From: an uncultured Clostridia bacterium | GTDB taxonomy: Bacteria > Bacillota > Clostridia > Peptostreptococcales > Anaerovoracaceae | Length of the DNA stretch: 64,000 bases | Assembly (NCBI GenBank): GCA_938049335.1 | Contig: CALIYX010000020.1 | Coordinates: 1-64,000 of the forward strand | Direction of reading: 5' to 3' | Shown: positions 41,564 through 49,776 of the stretch, piece after piece | How positions within the stretch are numbered: the first letter of the stretch is position 1 | How the letters are laid out: the number at the start of each line of letters is the position of its first letter | The notes under the pieces: generated by a model | What the model saw: the letters and a program-made list of their open reading frames with translations, nothing else | Databases searched by the model: none | What the model was told of the DNA's origin: nothing | Made by a program: the position numbers and the translations under genes

Positions 41564-42148
41564 ATGGCACAATTATATTTTAGATATAGCACCATGAATG
41601 CTGGTAAATCAATAGAACTTATCAAGGTTGCTTATAACTATGATGAGCGTGGTAAGAACGTAATGACACTTGTACCTTCAGTGGATGATAGGTATGGACA
41701 GGGCGTTATAACTTCGAGGATTGGTGTTCAGAGAGAAGCGACAATAGTTAGCGATGAAACAAATATCCTGGAGCTTTTTATATCAGAGAATGAGAAACAT
41801 AAGATTGACTGTGTTTTGATTGATGAGTGCCAGTTTTTGAAAAAACACCATGTGCTAGAGCTTGTTGAGATTGTAGATAGCTTTGATGTACCAGTGCTTG
41901 CGTATGGACTTAAGAATGACTTCAGAAATGAGATGTTTGAAGGCTCATATTATTTGCTCATATATGCAGACAAGATAGAAGAAATCAAGACTATTTGCTG
42001 GTGCGGACGCAAGGCGACCATGGTTGCCAGAGTCGTAGATGGCAAGATAGTTAAGCATGGTAGACAGGTTATGGTTGGCGGAAATGAGATGTACGTCTCG
42101 CTTTGCAGAAAACACTATAACGATGGCAGGTTAAATGATAAAAACTAG
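41564..42148 (+). CDS. tdk: Thymidine kinase
   Basis: Salvage enzyme that phosphorylates thymidine to dTMP. 194 residues, type II TK1-like. P-loop STMNAGKS (about 9-16), the DECQF Walker B-like motif with catalytic Glu (about 87-91), the lasso region GLKNDFRNEMFEGS and a zinc site of CWCG and CRKHY pieces. An AGAAAGG ribosome site precedes the ATG. The gene is monocistronic, with a bidirectional terminator facing alr. Confidence 0.95.
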   Translation: MAQLYFRYSTMNAGKSIELIKVAYNYDERGKNVMTLVPSVDDRYGQGVITSRIGVQREATIVSDETNILELFISENEKHKIDCVLIDECQFLKKHHVLELVEIVDSFDVPVLAYGLKNDFRNEMFEGSYYLLIYADKIEEIKTICWCGRKATMVARVVDGKIVKHGRQVMVGGNEMYVSLCRKHYNDGRLNDKN

Positions 42149-42155
42149 TGTAATA

Positions 42156-42187
42156 AAAGACGCTGTAGGAGCTTCCTACAGCGTTTT
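42156..42187. terminator. Bidirectional terminator between tdk and alr
   Basis: A perfect stem CGCTGTAGGA/TCCTACAGCG with a 3-base loop is flanked by A and T runs. Confidence 0.9.
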
Positions 42188-42189
42188 AC

Positions 42190-43311
42190 CTATTTTTTGA
42201 TATAGACCCTAGGTGGTCTTGCAGAAAGCCTGCAAATTATATCATTCTTGTTTGTTCCTACAAGCTCGCTTGCTTCCTGAATTGTCATGGAACCGTCTTT
42301 ACCATTACCATAGATGATAGCCTTATCGCCCTCTGTGACATCTTTGATATCAGTAACATCAGCAATGACCTGGTCCATGCAAAGGACTCCGACAATGTTT
42401 GCTCTTTGACCTTTTATAATAACATAACCCTTGTCACGCATCTGACGTGGGTAACCGTCTGCATATCCGAAAGGTAGGGTAGCGACAACGCTATCTCTTT
42501 CGGCCCTCCAAAGGAAATCATAACCAACGCCATCGCCCTTGTTTATTTTGTGAATCTGCGATATTGCTGTCTCAAATGTTATAGCGCTTTCTATGTCTAT
42601 ACTTCCTTTGTGAAAGCCCCTCATTCCGTAGATTAAAGCACCTGGTCTAATCATATTCATCCTAAGCTCTGGACTATCAACGCAGGCAATGCTATCTGCG
42701 ATGTGCTTATATTTGAACTTAAAACCTTTGGACTCAATGCGATTTATGAATCCAGTCAAAAGTTCATACTGTTTTGCATCATCTTCTTCGCTAGCAAGTG
42801 CAAGATGTGAAAAGATACCTTCAACCTCTATTCCTTCAAGACCAAACATTTCCTCTACATCGCGTGCAAAGTCATCTGTAGGCTCTGAACCTAGCCTATG
42901 GAAGCCTGTATCGAGCTTTACGTGGATTTTAGTCCTTGTACCAAGCTCTTTTGAGATATCTGATAAAAGTCTCGCCTGATGGAGCGAAAAGACAGTTTGA
43001 GTGATGTTTAGTTCTGCTACCTTATGTAGATATCTATCAGGAGTATGCCCTAAGATAAATAGGGGGTAGTCTGGATACTTTAATCTAAGGTCTATTGCTT
43101 CTGTCAAAGTTGCAACAGCAAGATAGCTAGCACCATTTTCCATGAGAGTAGGTGCAATTGCAATTGAGCCTAGCCCATATGCATTAGCCTTAACAACGGC
43201 CATTACCGAAACCTCATTGCCAACCATTTCTTTAATTGCGCGCATGTTGGTAGCTATTTGATCTAAGTCTACAATAATTCTGGTGTCTCTATAAATCTGG
43301 TCAGTCTGCAT
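42190..43311 (-). CDS. alr: Alanine racemase
   Basis: PLP enzyme that makes D-alanine for peptidoglycan. 373 residues. The PLP lysine lies in AVVKANAYG (about 38-46), the second-domain GFHRLG motif follows, and the catalytic tyrosine region GVGYDFLWRA with CMDQ is present. GGAGG precedes the start and the RNase H-like gene lies 8 bases upstream, so both come from one transcript. Two further window genes use D-Ala chemistry (VanX-type dipeptidase, valS excluded), but no ddl is seen. Confidence 0.96.
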   Translation of the reverse strand: MQTDQIYRDTRIIVDLDQIATNMRAIKEMVGNEVSVMAVVKANAYGLGSIAIAPTLMENGASYLAVATLTEAIDLRLKYPDYPLFILGHTPDRYLHKVAELNITQTVFSLHQARLLSDISKELGTRTKIHVKLDTGFHRLGSEPTDDFARDVEEMFGLEGIEVEGIFSHLALASEEDDAKQYELLTGFINRIESKGFKFKYKHIADSIACVDSPELRMNMIRPGALIYGMRGFHKGSIDIESAITFETAISQIHKINKGDGVGYDFLWRAERDSVVATLPFGYADGYPRQMRDKGYVIIKGQRANIVGVLCMDQVIADVTDIKDVTEGDKAIIYGNGKDGSMTIQEASELVGTNKNDIICRLSARPPRVYIKK

Positions 43312-43319
43312 TTTTCCTC

Positions 43320-44318
43320 CTAAAGCTTGTTATGTATTTCTGAGATTATCTTTGATGTAAATTTCTGAGCAAAGATGGCAATCTCGGTGTAATTAAAGCG
43401 GTTGTTTTCTTTGATTATCAGGTAGTTGTTGTCAAAGCCTGGAAGCGTGTTATCTCCGAGTTCATCCATACTTACCATATTCTTTATATCTATGAAAGCT
43501 GATCCAGTAATAGTTTCTGCGGGAATCTCTATAACATATTTAGAATCGCTCTTGCTTATATTCACGCTGTACGGTGCCTCAAAGGAAGGGAAGGAGATGT
43601 AGTCAATAGCATCTTCCATATGTCCTTTTATAAAGAGCGTGCTGTGCTTAAAGTCAATTTTTTCAATAAAGCCCCCTTCATGAGGCATGCCCTGGTGACA
43701 GATAGCCTTCGAAAAATCTGCGTGTTTAACGACGCTTACAAGCTGAAAGAGCTGCTTTATATCATCGCTATTATGGAGCAAAATCTGAGAAAGCATATCC
43801 TGAGACCCCGTCATTTGATACTGAGAATAGAGCTCTACGCTTTCCTTACCACTGATTTTATCGCTTCTATCGGTAGATAGACCAGCAAAAACTTCAAGCG
43901 ACTTTTGGCTCATGCTTCCAAGTAGCTTAGGAAGGTCTGAGTAGTGCTTCATAATCATAAAAAGATCAAGGTTGCAAAGAGCTTTGAACTTGATACCGTA
44001 CTTCTCAGAGCGTTTATTTAAAAATGGAATATCAAAGAGTTTGCCATTATATGTTACTACATAGTCGACATCATCAAGGACTTTGTTTGCTAAAGCGATG
44101 ATTTCCTTTTCTTCAGCAGGTGATTCTGCAAAGAACTGTTCAAGGCGAGCTTCTTTTCCATCAAAGATAACAAGACCTATTAAAATGACAGCACTGAAGT
44201 TTGGCGATAGGCCGGTTGTCTCAATATCTAAAGCCGCAAAGCTTTTACCAGCGAAGAATAAGTTAAAGAACGCAGGAAAATCACAGCTTATATCTAATTT
44301 GTCTTTTATATTTATCAT
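43320..44318 (-). CDS. YprB-like RNase H-fold (DEDD) exonuclease
   Basis: 332 residues. A DEDD-type 3'-5' exonuclease domain is seen: ALDIETTGL (about 29-37) with the first Asp-Glu, VTYNGKLFDIPFL (about 87-99) with the second Asp, and LLHNSDDIKQL (about 182-192) with the last Asp. This is the YprB ribonuclease H-like family; the substrate is unknown and the enzyme is untested in most species. A C-terminal part of about 120 residues has no recognised domain. First gene of a two-gene operon with alr. Confidence 0.82.
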   Translation of the reverse strand: MINIKDKLDISCDFPAFFNLFFAGKSFAALDIETTGLSPNFSAVILIGLVIFDGKEARLEQFFAESPAEEKEIIALANKVLDDVDYVVTYNGKLFDIPFLNKRSEKYGIKFKALCNLDLFMIMKHYSDLPKLLGSMSQKSLEVFAGLSTDRSDKISGKESVELYSQYQMTGSQDMLSQILLHNSDDIKQLFQLVSVVKHADFSKAICHQGMPHEGGFIEKIDFKHSTLFIKGHMEDAIDYISFPSFEAPYSVNISKSDSKYVIEIPAETITGSAFIDIKNMVSMDELGDNTLPGFDNNYLIIKENNRFNYTEIAIFAQKFTSKIISEIHNKL

Positions 44319-44364
44319 ACTAACCTCACGTTAATATATGTATCCATATCCGAAAGTATTATAA

Positions 44365-44452
44365 CACAAAAACAAAAGAAACCTGAAAAGGTTTCTTTTG
44401 TTAAAAGGGGTATTGGGATTAGAGATTAAGAGGTTATCAGGGGATAACCCTC
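44365..44452 (-). ncRNA. Candidate small RNA or attenuated leader upstream of the RNase H-like/alr operon
   Basis: On the minus strand, 7 bases after the -10 box, there is a first hairpin (GGTTATC/GATAACC, about 44434-44452) and then a perfect 12-bp hairpin with a GAAA-complement loop (44373-44400) followed by five Ts. This is a complete intrinsic terminator before the first gene of the operon. Promoter, short structured RNA and terminator fit either a stand-alone RNA of about 85 bases or a leader that controls read-through. No known riboswitch class is recognised. Confidence 0.55.
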
Positions 44453-44458
44453 GTTTAT

Positions 44459-44487
44459 ATTATAGTTACTAATCCTTAGAATTGCAA
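44459..44487 (-). promoter_or_regulatory. Promoter of the leader RNA / RNase H-like-alr operon
   Basis: On the minus strand there is -35 TTGCAA, a 17-base spacer and -10 TATAAT. Confidence 0.75.
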
Positions 44488-44745
44488 GTACTAATTGCAT
44501 AAATATACTGTTATTTTTTTAACTTTTGGTAAAAAAATAGCAAAAAAATGCTTAAAAAATTTGAAATTTGTTTAATTCATCAAAAAATATCTGAATTTTA
44601 TTCATATTTTTGTGAGGAAAGTGACGGATTTATAATATATTCATATAAAATGAATAAATAATACATAAAAAACATATATAATTAATTTAATAATGCTTAT
44701 ATAAAATATGATATAATATATTAAAATCCGCGAGGAGGTTTTGTC
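44488..44745. other. AT-rich divergent intergenic region
   Basis: No gene is seen. It is about 80 percent A+T with several TATAAT-like boxes (for instance 44631) and a perfect inverted repeat TATTCAT/ATGAATA (44638-44656). It probably contains the promoter of the downstream Nudix-XerD operon. Confidence 0.6.
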
Positions 44746-45291
44746 ATGACATTTGAAGAAAAAACGCTTGATTCAGAGCGTATTTATGAAGGTAGAATAC
44801 TTAATTTAAGATACGACGAGGTTACAACAGTTAATGGAACTTCATACCGTGAGATAATTGAGCATAATGGAGGAGCAGCGATAGCCGCTTTGACAAACGA
44901 TAGAAAATTAGTTATGGTTAAGCAGTTCAGAAAGCCATCTGATCGCGTCATGCTAGAGGTACCAGCAGGTAAAAGAGACGGTAAAGAAGCAGGACTTGAT
45001 GTAGCAAGGCGAGAGCTAAAAGAGGAGACTGGATATTCTGCGAAATCCATGACATACCTGACTTCAATATTTCCAGCAATAGGCTATTCGGAGGAGGTTT
45101 TAGATATATACCTTGCTGAATATCTTGCAGTTGGGGAGACTGATTTTGATGATAACGAAGCCATAGACATTCTTGAGATTCCGCTTGAGGAGCTAGTTGA
45201 CATGATTATGGCGGGAAAGATTGAAGATGCAAAGAGCATCGTAGCTATTATGATGACAGCAGAAGTACTGAGAAGGAGAAGCGATGGATAA
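44746..45291 (+). CDS. Nudix hydrolase, ADP-ribose pyrophosphatase type
   Basis: 181 residues. The Nudix box is perfect (GKRDGKE, then RELKEETGY, about residues 75-98), with upstream VPAGK and downstream GYSEEVL typical of ADP-ribose pyrophosphatases. Splits ADP-ribose to AMP and ribose 5-phosphate. Ribosome site GAGGAGG. It overlaps the XerD-like gene by 8 bases; a Nudix gene near xerD is also seen in Bacillus subtilis, so this locus is the usual xerD position. Confidence 0.92.
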   Translation: MTFEEKTLDSERIYEGRILNLRYDEVTTVNGTSYREIIEHNGGAAIAALTNDRKLVMVKQFRKPSDRVMLEVPAGKRDGKEAGLDVARRELKEETGYSAKSMTYLTSIFPAIGYSEEVLDIYLAEYLAVGETDFDDNEAIDILEIPLEELVDMIMAGKIEDAKSIVAIMMTAEVLRRRSDG

Positions 45292-46171
45292 TATTCGTAG
45301 TTTTTCAGATTATCTAAGAGATAGCAAAAATACGTCAGAAAATACAATACTCGCATATAGCAGAGACATCCTAGCTTTCGATAAGTACTTAGGCAAAAAA
45401 GGAAAGGAACTTCTAGAGGCTACTCAGACAGATGTACTTTCATACATTATGGAGCTTAGCAAAGCAGGTAAGTCTACATCTACGACAAATAGAAAGCTAG
45501 CTTCAATCAGAGCTTTTTATACATTTAAGATCAAGGAAAATAATCTTAAGGTAAACCCTGCAGATGATATTAAAACCCCTAGAGCAGAGCGTAAGGAAGT
45601 TGATTTTTTGAGCATAGCAGAGGTAGAGGAACTTCTAAAGCAGCCTGGAGAAAGCGTTAAGGGTTATAGAGATAGAGCTATTTTTGAGGTTCTATATGGA
45701 ACTGGAATCAGAGTTAATGAGCTTATTGAGCTAAACCTTGATGATGTAAATCTTCGCATGGGATTCATAACCTGTCAGGGTAATGGAAAGGGAAGAATTG
45801 TACCTCTAGGAAGCTATGCGAAGGATGCAATTAAGAAGTACTTTGATAACAGTATGCCAAGCCTTGCAAAGAACAAGAACTATCAGGATGGAAGTGCACC
45901 TTTGTTCCTAAATTATATGGGTGAGAGATTCACTAGGCAGGGTCTTTGGAAGCTTATGAAGCAGTATGGCAAGGCTGTTGGAATGGAGGAGAGAATTACT
46001 CCTCATATACTAAGAAATTCATTCACTGTTCATATGATACAGAATGGTGCAGATCTAAAGACATTGCAGGAACTTTTAGGTTATGATGACATGCAGGCAC
46101 TTCAGGTTTTCATGCAGCTTTCCAAGAGTAGAATCAAGGATGTTTACGATAGAACTCATCCAAGAGCCTAG
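45284..46171 (+). CDS. XerD-like tyrosine recombinase homologue with degenerate catalytic site
   Basis: 295 residues, full length, with core-binding domain (about 1-85) and catalytic domain (about 105-295). The order and spacing of XerD catalytic residues can be read directly. Arg143 (GTGIRVNEL), Lys169 (QGNGKGR), His241 and Arg244 (PHILRNSF) are kept. But the second histidine is Tyr267 (LLGYDD) and the nucleophilic tyrosine is Phe276 (LQVFMQL). The spacing matches E. coli XerD H244-R247-H270-Y279 with a constant shift of three. Ending SRIKDVYDRTHPRA is typical XerD. Without the tyrosine it should bind DNA but not cut it. The frame is intact, so it is retained, not decaying. Confidence 0.9.
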   Translation: MDNIRSFSDYLRDSKNTSENTILAYSRDILAFDKYLGKKGKELLEATQTDVLSYIMELSKAGKSTSTTNRKLASIRAFYTFKIKENNLKVNPADDIKTPRAERKEVDFLSIAEVEELLKQPGESVKGYRDRAIFEVLYGTGIRVNELIELNLDDVNLRMGFITCQGNGKGRIVPLGSYAKDAIKKYFDNSMPSLAKNKNYQDGSAPLFLNYMGERFTRQGLWKLMKQYGKAVGMEERITPHILRNSFTVHMIQNGADLKTLQELLGYDDMQALQVFMQLSKSRIKDVYDRTHPRA

Positions 46172-46218
46172 ATTTGGTATATAATTGACGATAAATTATC
46201 AAAAATGCACAATTTTGC

Positions 46219-46247
46219 TTGCATTTATCTCTTTGAAATGATAATAT
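46219..46247 (+). promoter_or_regulatory. Promoter of the rplS operon
   Basis: -35 TTGCAT, a 17-base spacer and -10 TAATAT, placing the transcript start at about 46254. Confidence 0.65.
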
Positions 46248-46253
46248 ATTTAA

Positions 46254-46323
46254 GTTAGTACGGGTGGTCCTCTGCATACAGTAGTGGCAAGAACACCTTG
46301 GAGGGAAAGGAGGAACCCAATCA
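46254..46323 (+). promoter_or_regulatory. L19-type leader RNA, ribosome-site sequestering
   Basis: GGGT and TCCTC at 46262-46265 and 46268-46272 can pair with GAGGA and ACCC at 46310-46314 and 46315-46318, which covers the ribosome site of rplS. A small hairpin CTG-CATA-CAG (46272-46281) lies inside. Such autoregulatory leaders are known before rplS in Firmicutes; L19 binding is inferred. Confidence 0.65.
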
Positions 46324-46662
46324 ATGAATATTTTAGATTCAGTTGCTCAGGATTATCTCAAGAAGGATGTCCCTGCATTTAACGTAGGTGACCAGGTAAA
46401 GGTCCACGTTAAAATTAAGGAAGGCGCAAGAGAAAGAATTCAGATTTTTGAAGGTTTTGTTCTTAAGAAGCAGAACGGTGGAATCGGTACTACATTTACA
46501 GTTAGAAAGATTGCTTCTGGTGTAGGTGTTGAGAAGACATTCCCACTTCATTCTCCATGGGTCGAGAAAATCGAAGTTGTTAGAGAAGGTAAGGTTAGAA
46601 GAGCTAGACTTCACTACATGCGTGGCAGAACAGGTAAGGCTGCTAAGATTAAGACTAAATAA
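46324..46662 (+). CDS. rplS: 50S ribosomal protein L19
   Basis: 112 residues, bacterial length. The conserved [20 protein letters not shown], then [12 protein letters not shown] and [14 protein letters not shown] motifs are present. It bridges the 30S and 50S subunits. A strong AAAGGAGG ribosome site is partly sequestered by the leader. It is followed by a terminator and then rbgA, matching the Bacillus order rplS-rbgA-rnhB. Confidence 0.98.
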   Translation: MNILDSVAQDYLKKDVPAFNVGDQVKVHVKIKEGARERIQIFEGFVLKKQNGGIGTTFTVRKIASGVGVEKTFPLHSPWVEKIEVVREGKVRRARLHYMRGRTGKAAKIKTK

Positions 46663-46672
46663 TAACGGTCAT

Positions 46673-46700
46673 AAAGGACATCCGCATGGGTGTCCTTTTT
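46673..46700 (+). terminator. Terminator after rplS
   Basis: A stem of AAAGGACATCC pairing with GGGTGTCCTTT (one G-U) is followed by five Ts. Confidence 0.85.
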
Positions 46701-46735
46701 ACTAATAGTTGCGTTGAAATTGAAAGAGGTTCAAG

Positions 46736-47587
46736 ATGTCATTGCAAAACATAAACTGGTATCCAGGTCATATGAAAAAGACTAGAGAGCTTATTGCTAG
46801 CAATCTTAAGCTTGTTGACATAGTAATAGAGGTTATAGACGCTAGAATTCCTATTTCGAGCAGAAATCCAGTAATCGATGAGCTTACAGCGGGTAAGCAG
46901 AGAATAATTATCCTAAACAAGAGCGATCTATCAGATGGTCAGGAAAATAAACGCTGGATAGAAAAACTCAGCAAGGACGGAAGCAAGGTTATGACTCTTG
47001 ATTCTATGCACGGCGTTGGGATTAAGGAACTTCTCAATTTGATGTCTAAAATAGAGGATGATATCAATAAGGATAGGGTACGTAAGAAGAACCTGAGATT
47101 AATGATTGTCGGTGTTCCTAATGTTGGCAAGTCATCTTTGATAAATCGTCTTACAGGTAAGAAGAGTGCAAAGACTGGGGATAAGCCTGGTGTGACTAAG
47201 GGAAAGCAGTGGCTGACTCTTTCAAATGGTATGCAGCTACTCGATACTCCAGGTATACTTTGGCCTAAGTTTGAGGACGAGAATGTAGGAATCAAGCTCG
47301 CTTTCTGCGGTTCTATTAAGGATGAAATTCTAGATCTTGAGACTCTGGCGCTAAGACTTATTGAGCTTCTTCAGGAGGAGTATCCTAAGCTTTTAGCTAG
47401 CAGATATAAGCTTGAGGAAATTTCGGATGAAGGCCTTGAGAACATGGATAATATTGCTCTAAATAGAGGTTTCATTCTATCAAAAGGAAGAATCGACTAT
47501 AGCAGGTGTGCAAAGACTGTGCTGGACGAATTTAGATCTGCTCAGATAGGAAGAATCACCTTAGAAAGGGCAAAGCAAGATGACTAA
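46736..47587 (+). CDS. rbgA: Ribosome biogenesis GTPase RbgA (YlqF)
   Basis: 283 residues. Circularly permuted GTPase: G4 LNKSDL (about 61-66) comes before G1 GVPNVGKSSL (about 126-135) and G3 DTPG. The N-terminal NWYPGHMKKT is diagnostic and holds the catalytic histidine. It acts late in 50S assembly. It overlaps rnhB by 8 bases. Ribosome site AAAGAGG. Confidence 0.97.
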   Translation: MSLQNINWYPGHMKKTRELIASNLKLVDIVIEVIDARIPISSRNPVIDELTAGKQRIIILNKSDLSDGQENKRWIEKLSKDGSKVMTLDSMHGVGIKELLNLMSKIEDDINKDRVRKKNLRLMIVGVPNVGKSSLINRLTGKKSAKTGDKPGVTKGKQWLTLSNGMQLLDTPGILWPKFEDENVGIKLAFCGSIKDEILDLETLALRLIELLQEEYPKLLASRYKLEEISDEGLENMDNIALNRGFILSKGRIDYSRCAKTVLDEFRSAQIGRITLERAKQDD

Positions 47588-48248
47588 GGCTGAAAGATTA
47601 GAGCTTGCTATCAAGAGAACTGAAGAACTTAGAAGGCCTGAAATAGAGCTTATGGACAAGGGATACAGTCTAATTGCTGGTGTAGATGAAGTTGGCAGAG
47701 GTCCTCTTGCCGGACCAGTAGTTGCAGCTGCTTGCATTTTTGATAGAGATGTAGACATAGTTGGCATAGATGACTCCAAAAAACTAAGCGAAAAGAAGAG
47801 AGAGCAGTTATTTGACGAAATTAAAGATAAGGCTCTAGCATATGGTATTGGAGAAGCTTCGTGTGAAGTCATAGATGAAATTAATATTTTAGAAGCAACT
47901 AAACTTGCTATGAGAAAGGCAATAGAAGAAGCTGATTTAATGCTTGCTTCTAAGGGAAGAGATAAGATTCAAATAGTAATCTTTGACGCTATAAAGATTA
48001 ATGATTTAGAGAAGGAACAAATGTCGGTAATCAAAGGTGATCAGACATATTTCTCTGTTGCAGCAGCATCTATTCTTGCAAAGGTAACGAGAGATAATTT
48101 GATGAAGGAATATGACAAAGTTTATCCTGAATACGGATTTGCATCCAATAAGGGATATGGAACAAAGGCTCATTATGAGGGAATCAAGAAGGCTGGAATT
48201 ACAGAAATCCATAGAAAAAGCTTTCTAAAAAATCTCGATACACACTAA
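47580..48248 (+). CDS. rnhB: Ribonuclease HII
   Basis: 222 residues. GVDEVGRGPLAGPVVAAA holds the first catalytic Asp-Glu pair, DDSKKLS the second Asp region, and VDAIK-like FDAIKIND the third. Removes RNA from RNA/DNA hybrids and single ribonucleotides. An N-terminal extension of about 30 residues (KAERLELAIKRTEEL) is present in many Firmicute enzymes. Ribosome site GAAAGGG within rbgA. Confidence 0.96.
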   Translation: MTKAERLELAIKRTEELRRPEIELMDKGYSLIAGVDEVGRGPLAGPVVAAACIFDRDVDIVGIDDSKKLSEKKREQLFDEIKDKALAYGIGEASCEVIDEINILEATKLAMRKAIEEADLMLASKGRDKIQIVIFDAIKINDLEKEQMSVIKGDQTYFSVAAASILAKVTRDNLMKEYDKVYPEYGFASNKGYGTKAHYEGIKKAGITEIHRKSFLKNLDTH

Positions 48249-48264
48249 ATACAAGATTTATACG

Positions 48265-48297
48265 GACCGGGTGCATTTAATTATGCATCCGGTTTTG
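48265..48297 (+). terminator. Terminator after rnhB
   Basis: A stem of ACCGGGTGCA pairing with TGCATCCGGT (one G-U) is followed by a T-rich tail. A second T run follows at about 48302. Confidence 0.8.
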
Positions 48298-48327
48298 TGT
48301 ATTTTTTGATATATTTTTCGAGGTCGT

Positions 48328-48356
48328 TTGACATCAAATTTAAATAGTATTATACT
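48328..48356 (+). promoter_or_regulatory. Promoter of the citrate-isocitrate operon
   Basis: -35 TTGACA, a 17-base spacer and -10 TATACT. The -35 box contains the TTG that an automatic call could take as a start codon. Confidence 0.85.
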
Positions 48357-48377
48357 TGTATACAGGTCTACAAGTAT
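48352..48377. promoter_or_regulatory. Likely GntR operator
   Basis: A perfect 9-bp inverted repeat, ATACTTGTA/TACAAGTAT with 8 bases between, overlaps the -10 box and the transcription start. The TTGTATAC-type half resembles sites of FCD-class GntR regulators, and such a gene is second in the operon. Autorepression is inference. Confidence 0.75.
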
Positions 48378-48408
48378 AATAAACTACGGACGAAATGGAG
48401 AAGAAACT

Positions 48409-49776
48409 ATGTTAAAGCTTTCTAAAAAAAGTAATCTGCTTGAGCAGAAAAACTACAAATATTTACTTCAGGATGTTAAAAACCCTAATTTATATAGGGA
48501 TATGTACAGCTATGATCAGGTGCCGAAGGTTGCGTTTAACCACAGAAGAGTACCGATGAACATGCCTGATGATATTTGGATTACTGATACTTCCTTTAGA
48601 GATGGACAACAATCCATGGCTCCGTATACAGTTAAGCAGACTGTTGACTTGTATAAGCTACTAAATAAACTAGGTGGACCTTTTGGGCTTATTAGACAGT
48701 CAGAGTTCTTTATCTACACCAAGAAAGATAGAGAAGCTGTGGAAAAATGCATGAGCCTAGACCTTAAGTTTCCGGAGATTACAACTTGGATAAGAGCTAA
48801 TAAAGAAGATTTTAAGCTTGTTAAGAGCATGGGAATCAAAGAAACAGGAATTTTAGTTTCATGTAGTGATTATCATATCTTTAAGAAGATGAATATGACT
48901 AGAGCTCAGGCCATAGATTACTATATTGGAACGATAAGGGATGCTTTTGATGCGGGAGTTGTACCTAGGTGCCATCTTGAGGATATTACAAGAGCGGACT
49001 TTTATGGATTTGTAGTACCTTTTGTAAATAGGTTAATGGAGCTATCTGAGGAGGCGGGAATTCCTGTCAAAATTAGAGCCTGTGATACTATGGGATACGG
49101 CGTTCCATATCCAGGAGTAGCTCTCCCAAGATCAGTACCAGGCTTGATTTATGGGCTTCAACATTACTCCAATGTGCCTAGTGACCTGCTTGAGTGGCAT
49201 GGACACAATGACTTCTATAAAGCTGTTGTAAATGCCTCATGTGCGTGGATGTACGGAGCTTCGGCAGTAAACTGCTCGCTTCTTGGAATAGGAGAGAGAA
49301 CTGGTAACATTCCCCTAGAAGCAATGGTGTTTGAATATGCAAGTCTCAGGGGCTCTCTTGACGGAATGGATCCTCATGCAATAACAGAGATTGCTGATTA
49401 CTTTAAAGCAGAGATGAAATATGATATTCCACCAATGACACCTTTTGTTGGAGAAAACTTCAATGTAACAAGAGCGGGAATACATGCTGACGGTCTAATG
49501 AAGGATGAAGAAATATATAATATTTTCAATACGAGAGAAATTCTTGGCAGAGAGCCGGGAGTCACAATAAGCAAGACTTCAGGGCTTGCAGGCATTGCCT
49601 ACTGGATTAATCAGCACTATAAACTCACTGGTGATGATAAGGTTAATAAGGACCATCCTCTGGTTATCAAGCTAAAGGATTGGGTAGATGAGATATATTC
49701 TGACAATAGAACTATAAGTATTTCTACAGTTGAGCTGGAAGAGAAGATAAAGGAGCTTGAAGATGATAGAGTATAA
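48409..49776 (+). CDS. Probable citrate (Re)-synthase, isopropylmalate-synthase-like
   Basis: 455 residues, DRE-TIM metallolyase fold. The N-terminal catalytic motif ITDTSFRDGQQSMAPYT (about 62-78) and the metal-binding EWHGHNDF (about 258-265) are intact, and GIHADGL lies later. The family also includes 2-isopropylmalate and homocitrate synthases. The length matches the Re-citrate synthase of Clostridium kluyveri, and the operon partners are aconitase and isocitrate dehydrogenase, which fits citrate formation from acetyl-CoA and oxaloacetate. No LeuA regulatory domain is present. The ATG at 48409 has a GGAGAAG ribosome site; reading further upstream runs into the promoter. Confidence 0.8.
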   Translation: MLKLSKKSNLLEQKNYKYLLQDVKNPNLYRDMYSYDQVPKVAFNHRRVPMNMPDDIWITDTSFRDGQQSMAPYTVKQTVDLYKLLNKLGGPFGLIRQSEFFIYTKKDREAVEKCMSLDLKFPEITTWIRANKEDFKLVKSMGIKETGILVSCSDYHIFKKMNMTRAQAIDYYIGTIRDAFDAGVVPRCHLEDITRADFYGFVVPFVNRLMELSEEAGIPVKIRACDTMGYGVPYPGVALPRSVPGLIYGLQHYSNVPSDLLEWHGHNDFYKAVVNASCAWMYGASAVNCSLLGIGERTGNIPLEAMVFEYASLRGSLDGMDPHAITEIADYFKAEMKYDIPPMTPFVGENFNVTRAGIHADGLMKDEEIYNIFNTREILGREPGVTISKTSGLAGIAYWINQHYKLTGDDKVNKDHPLVIKLKDWVDEIYSDNRTISISTVELEEKIKELEDDRV

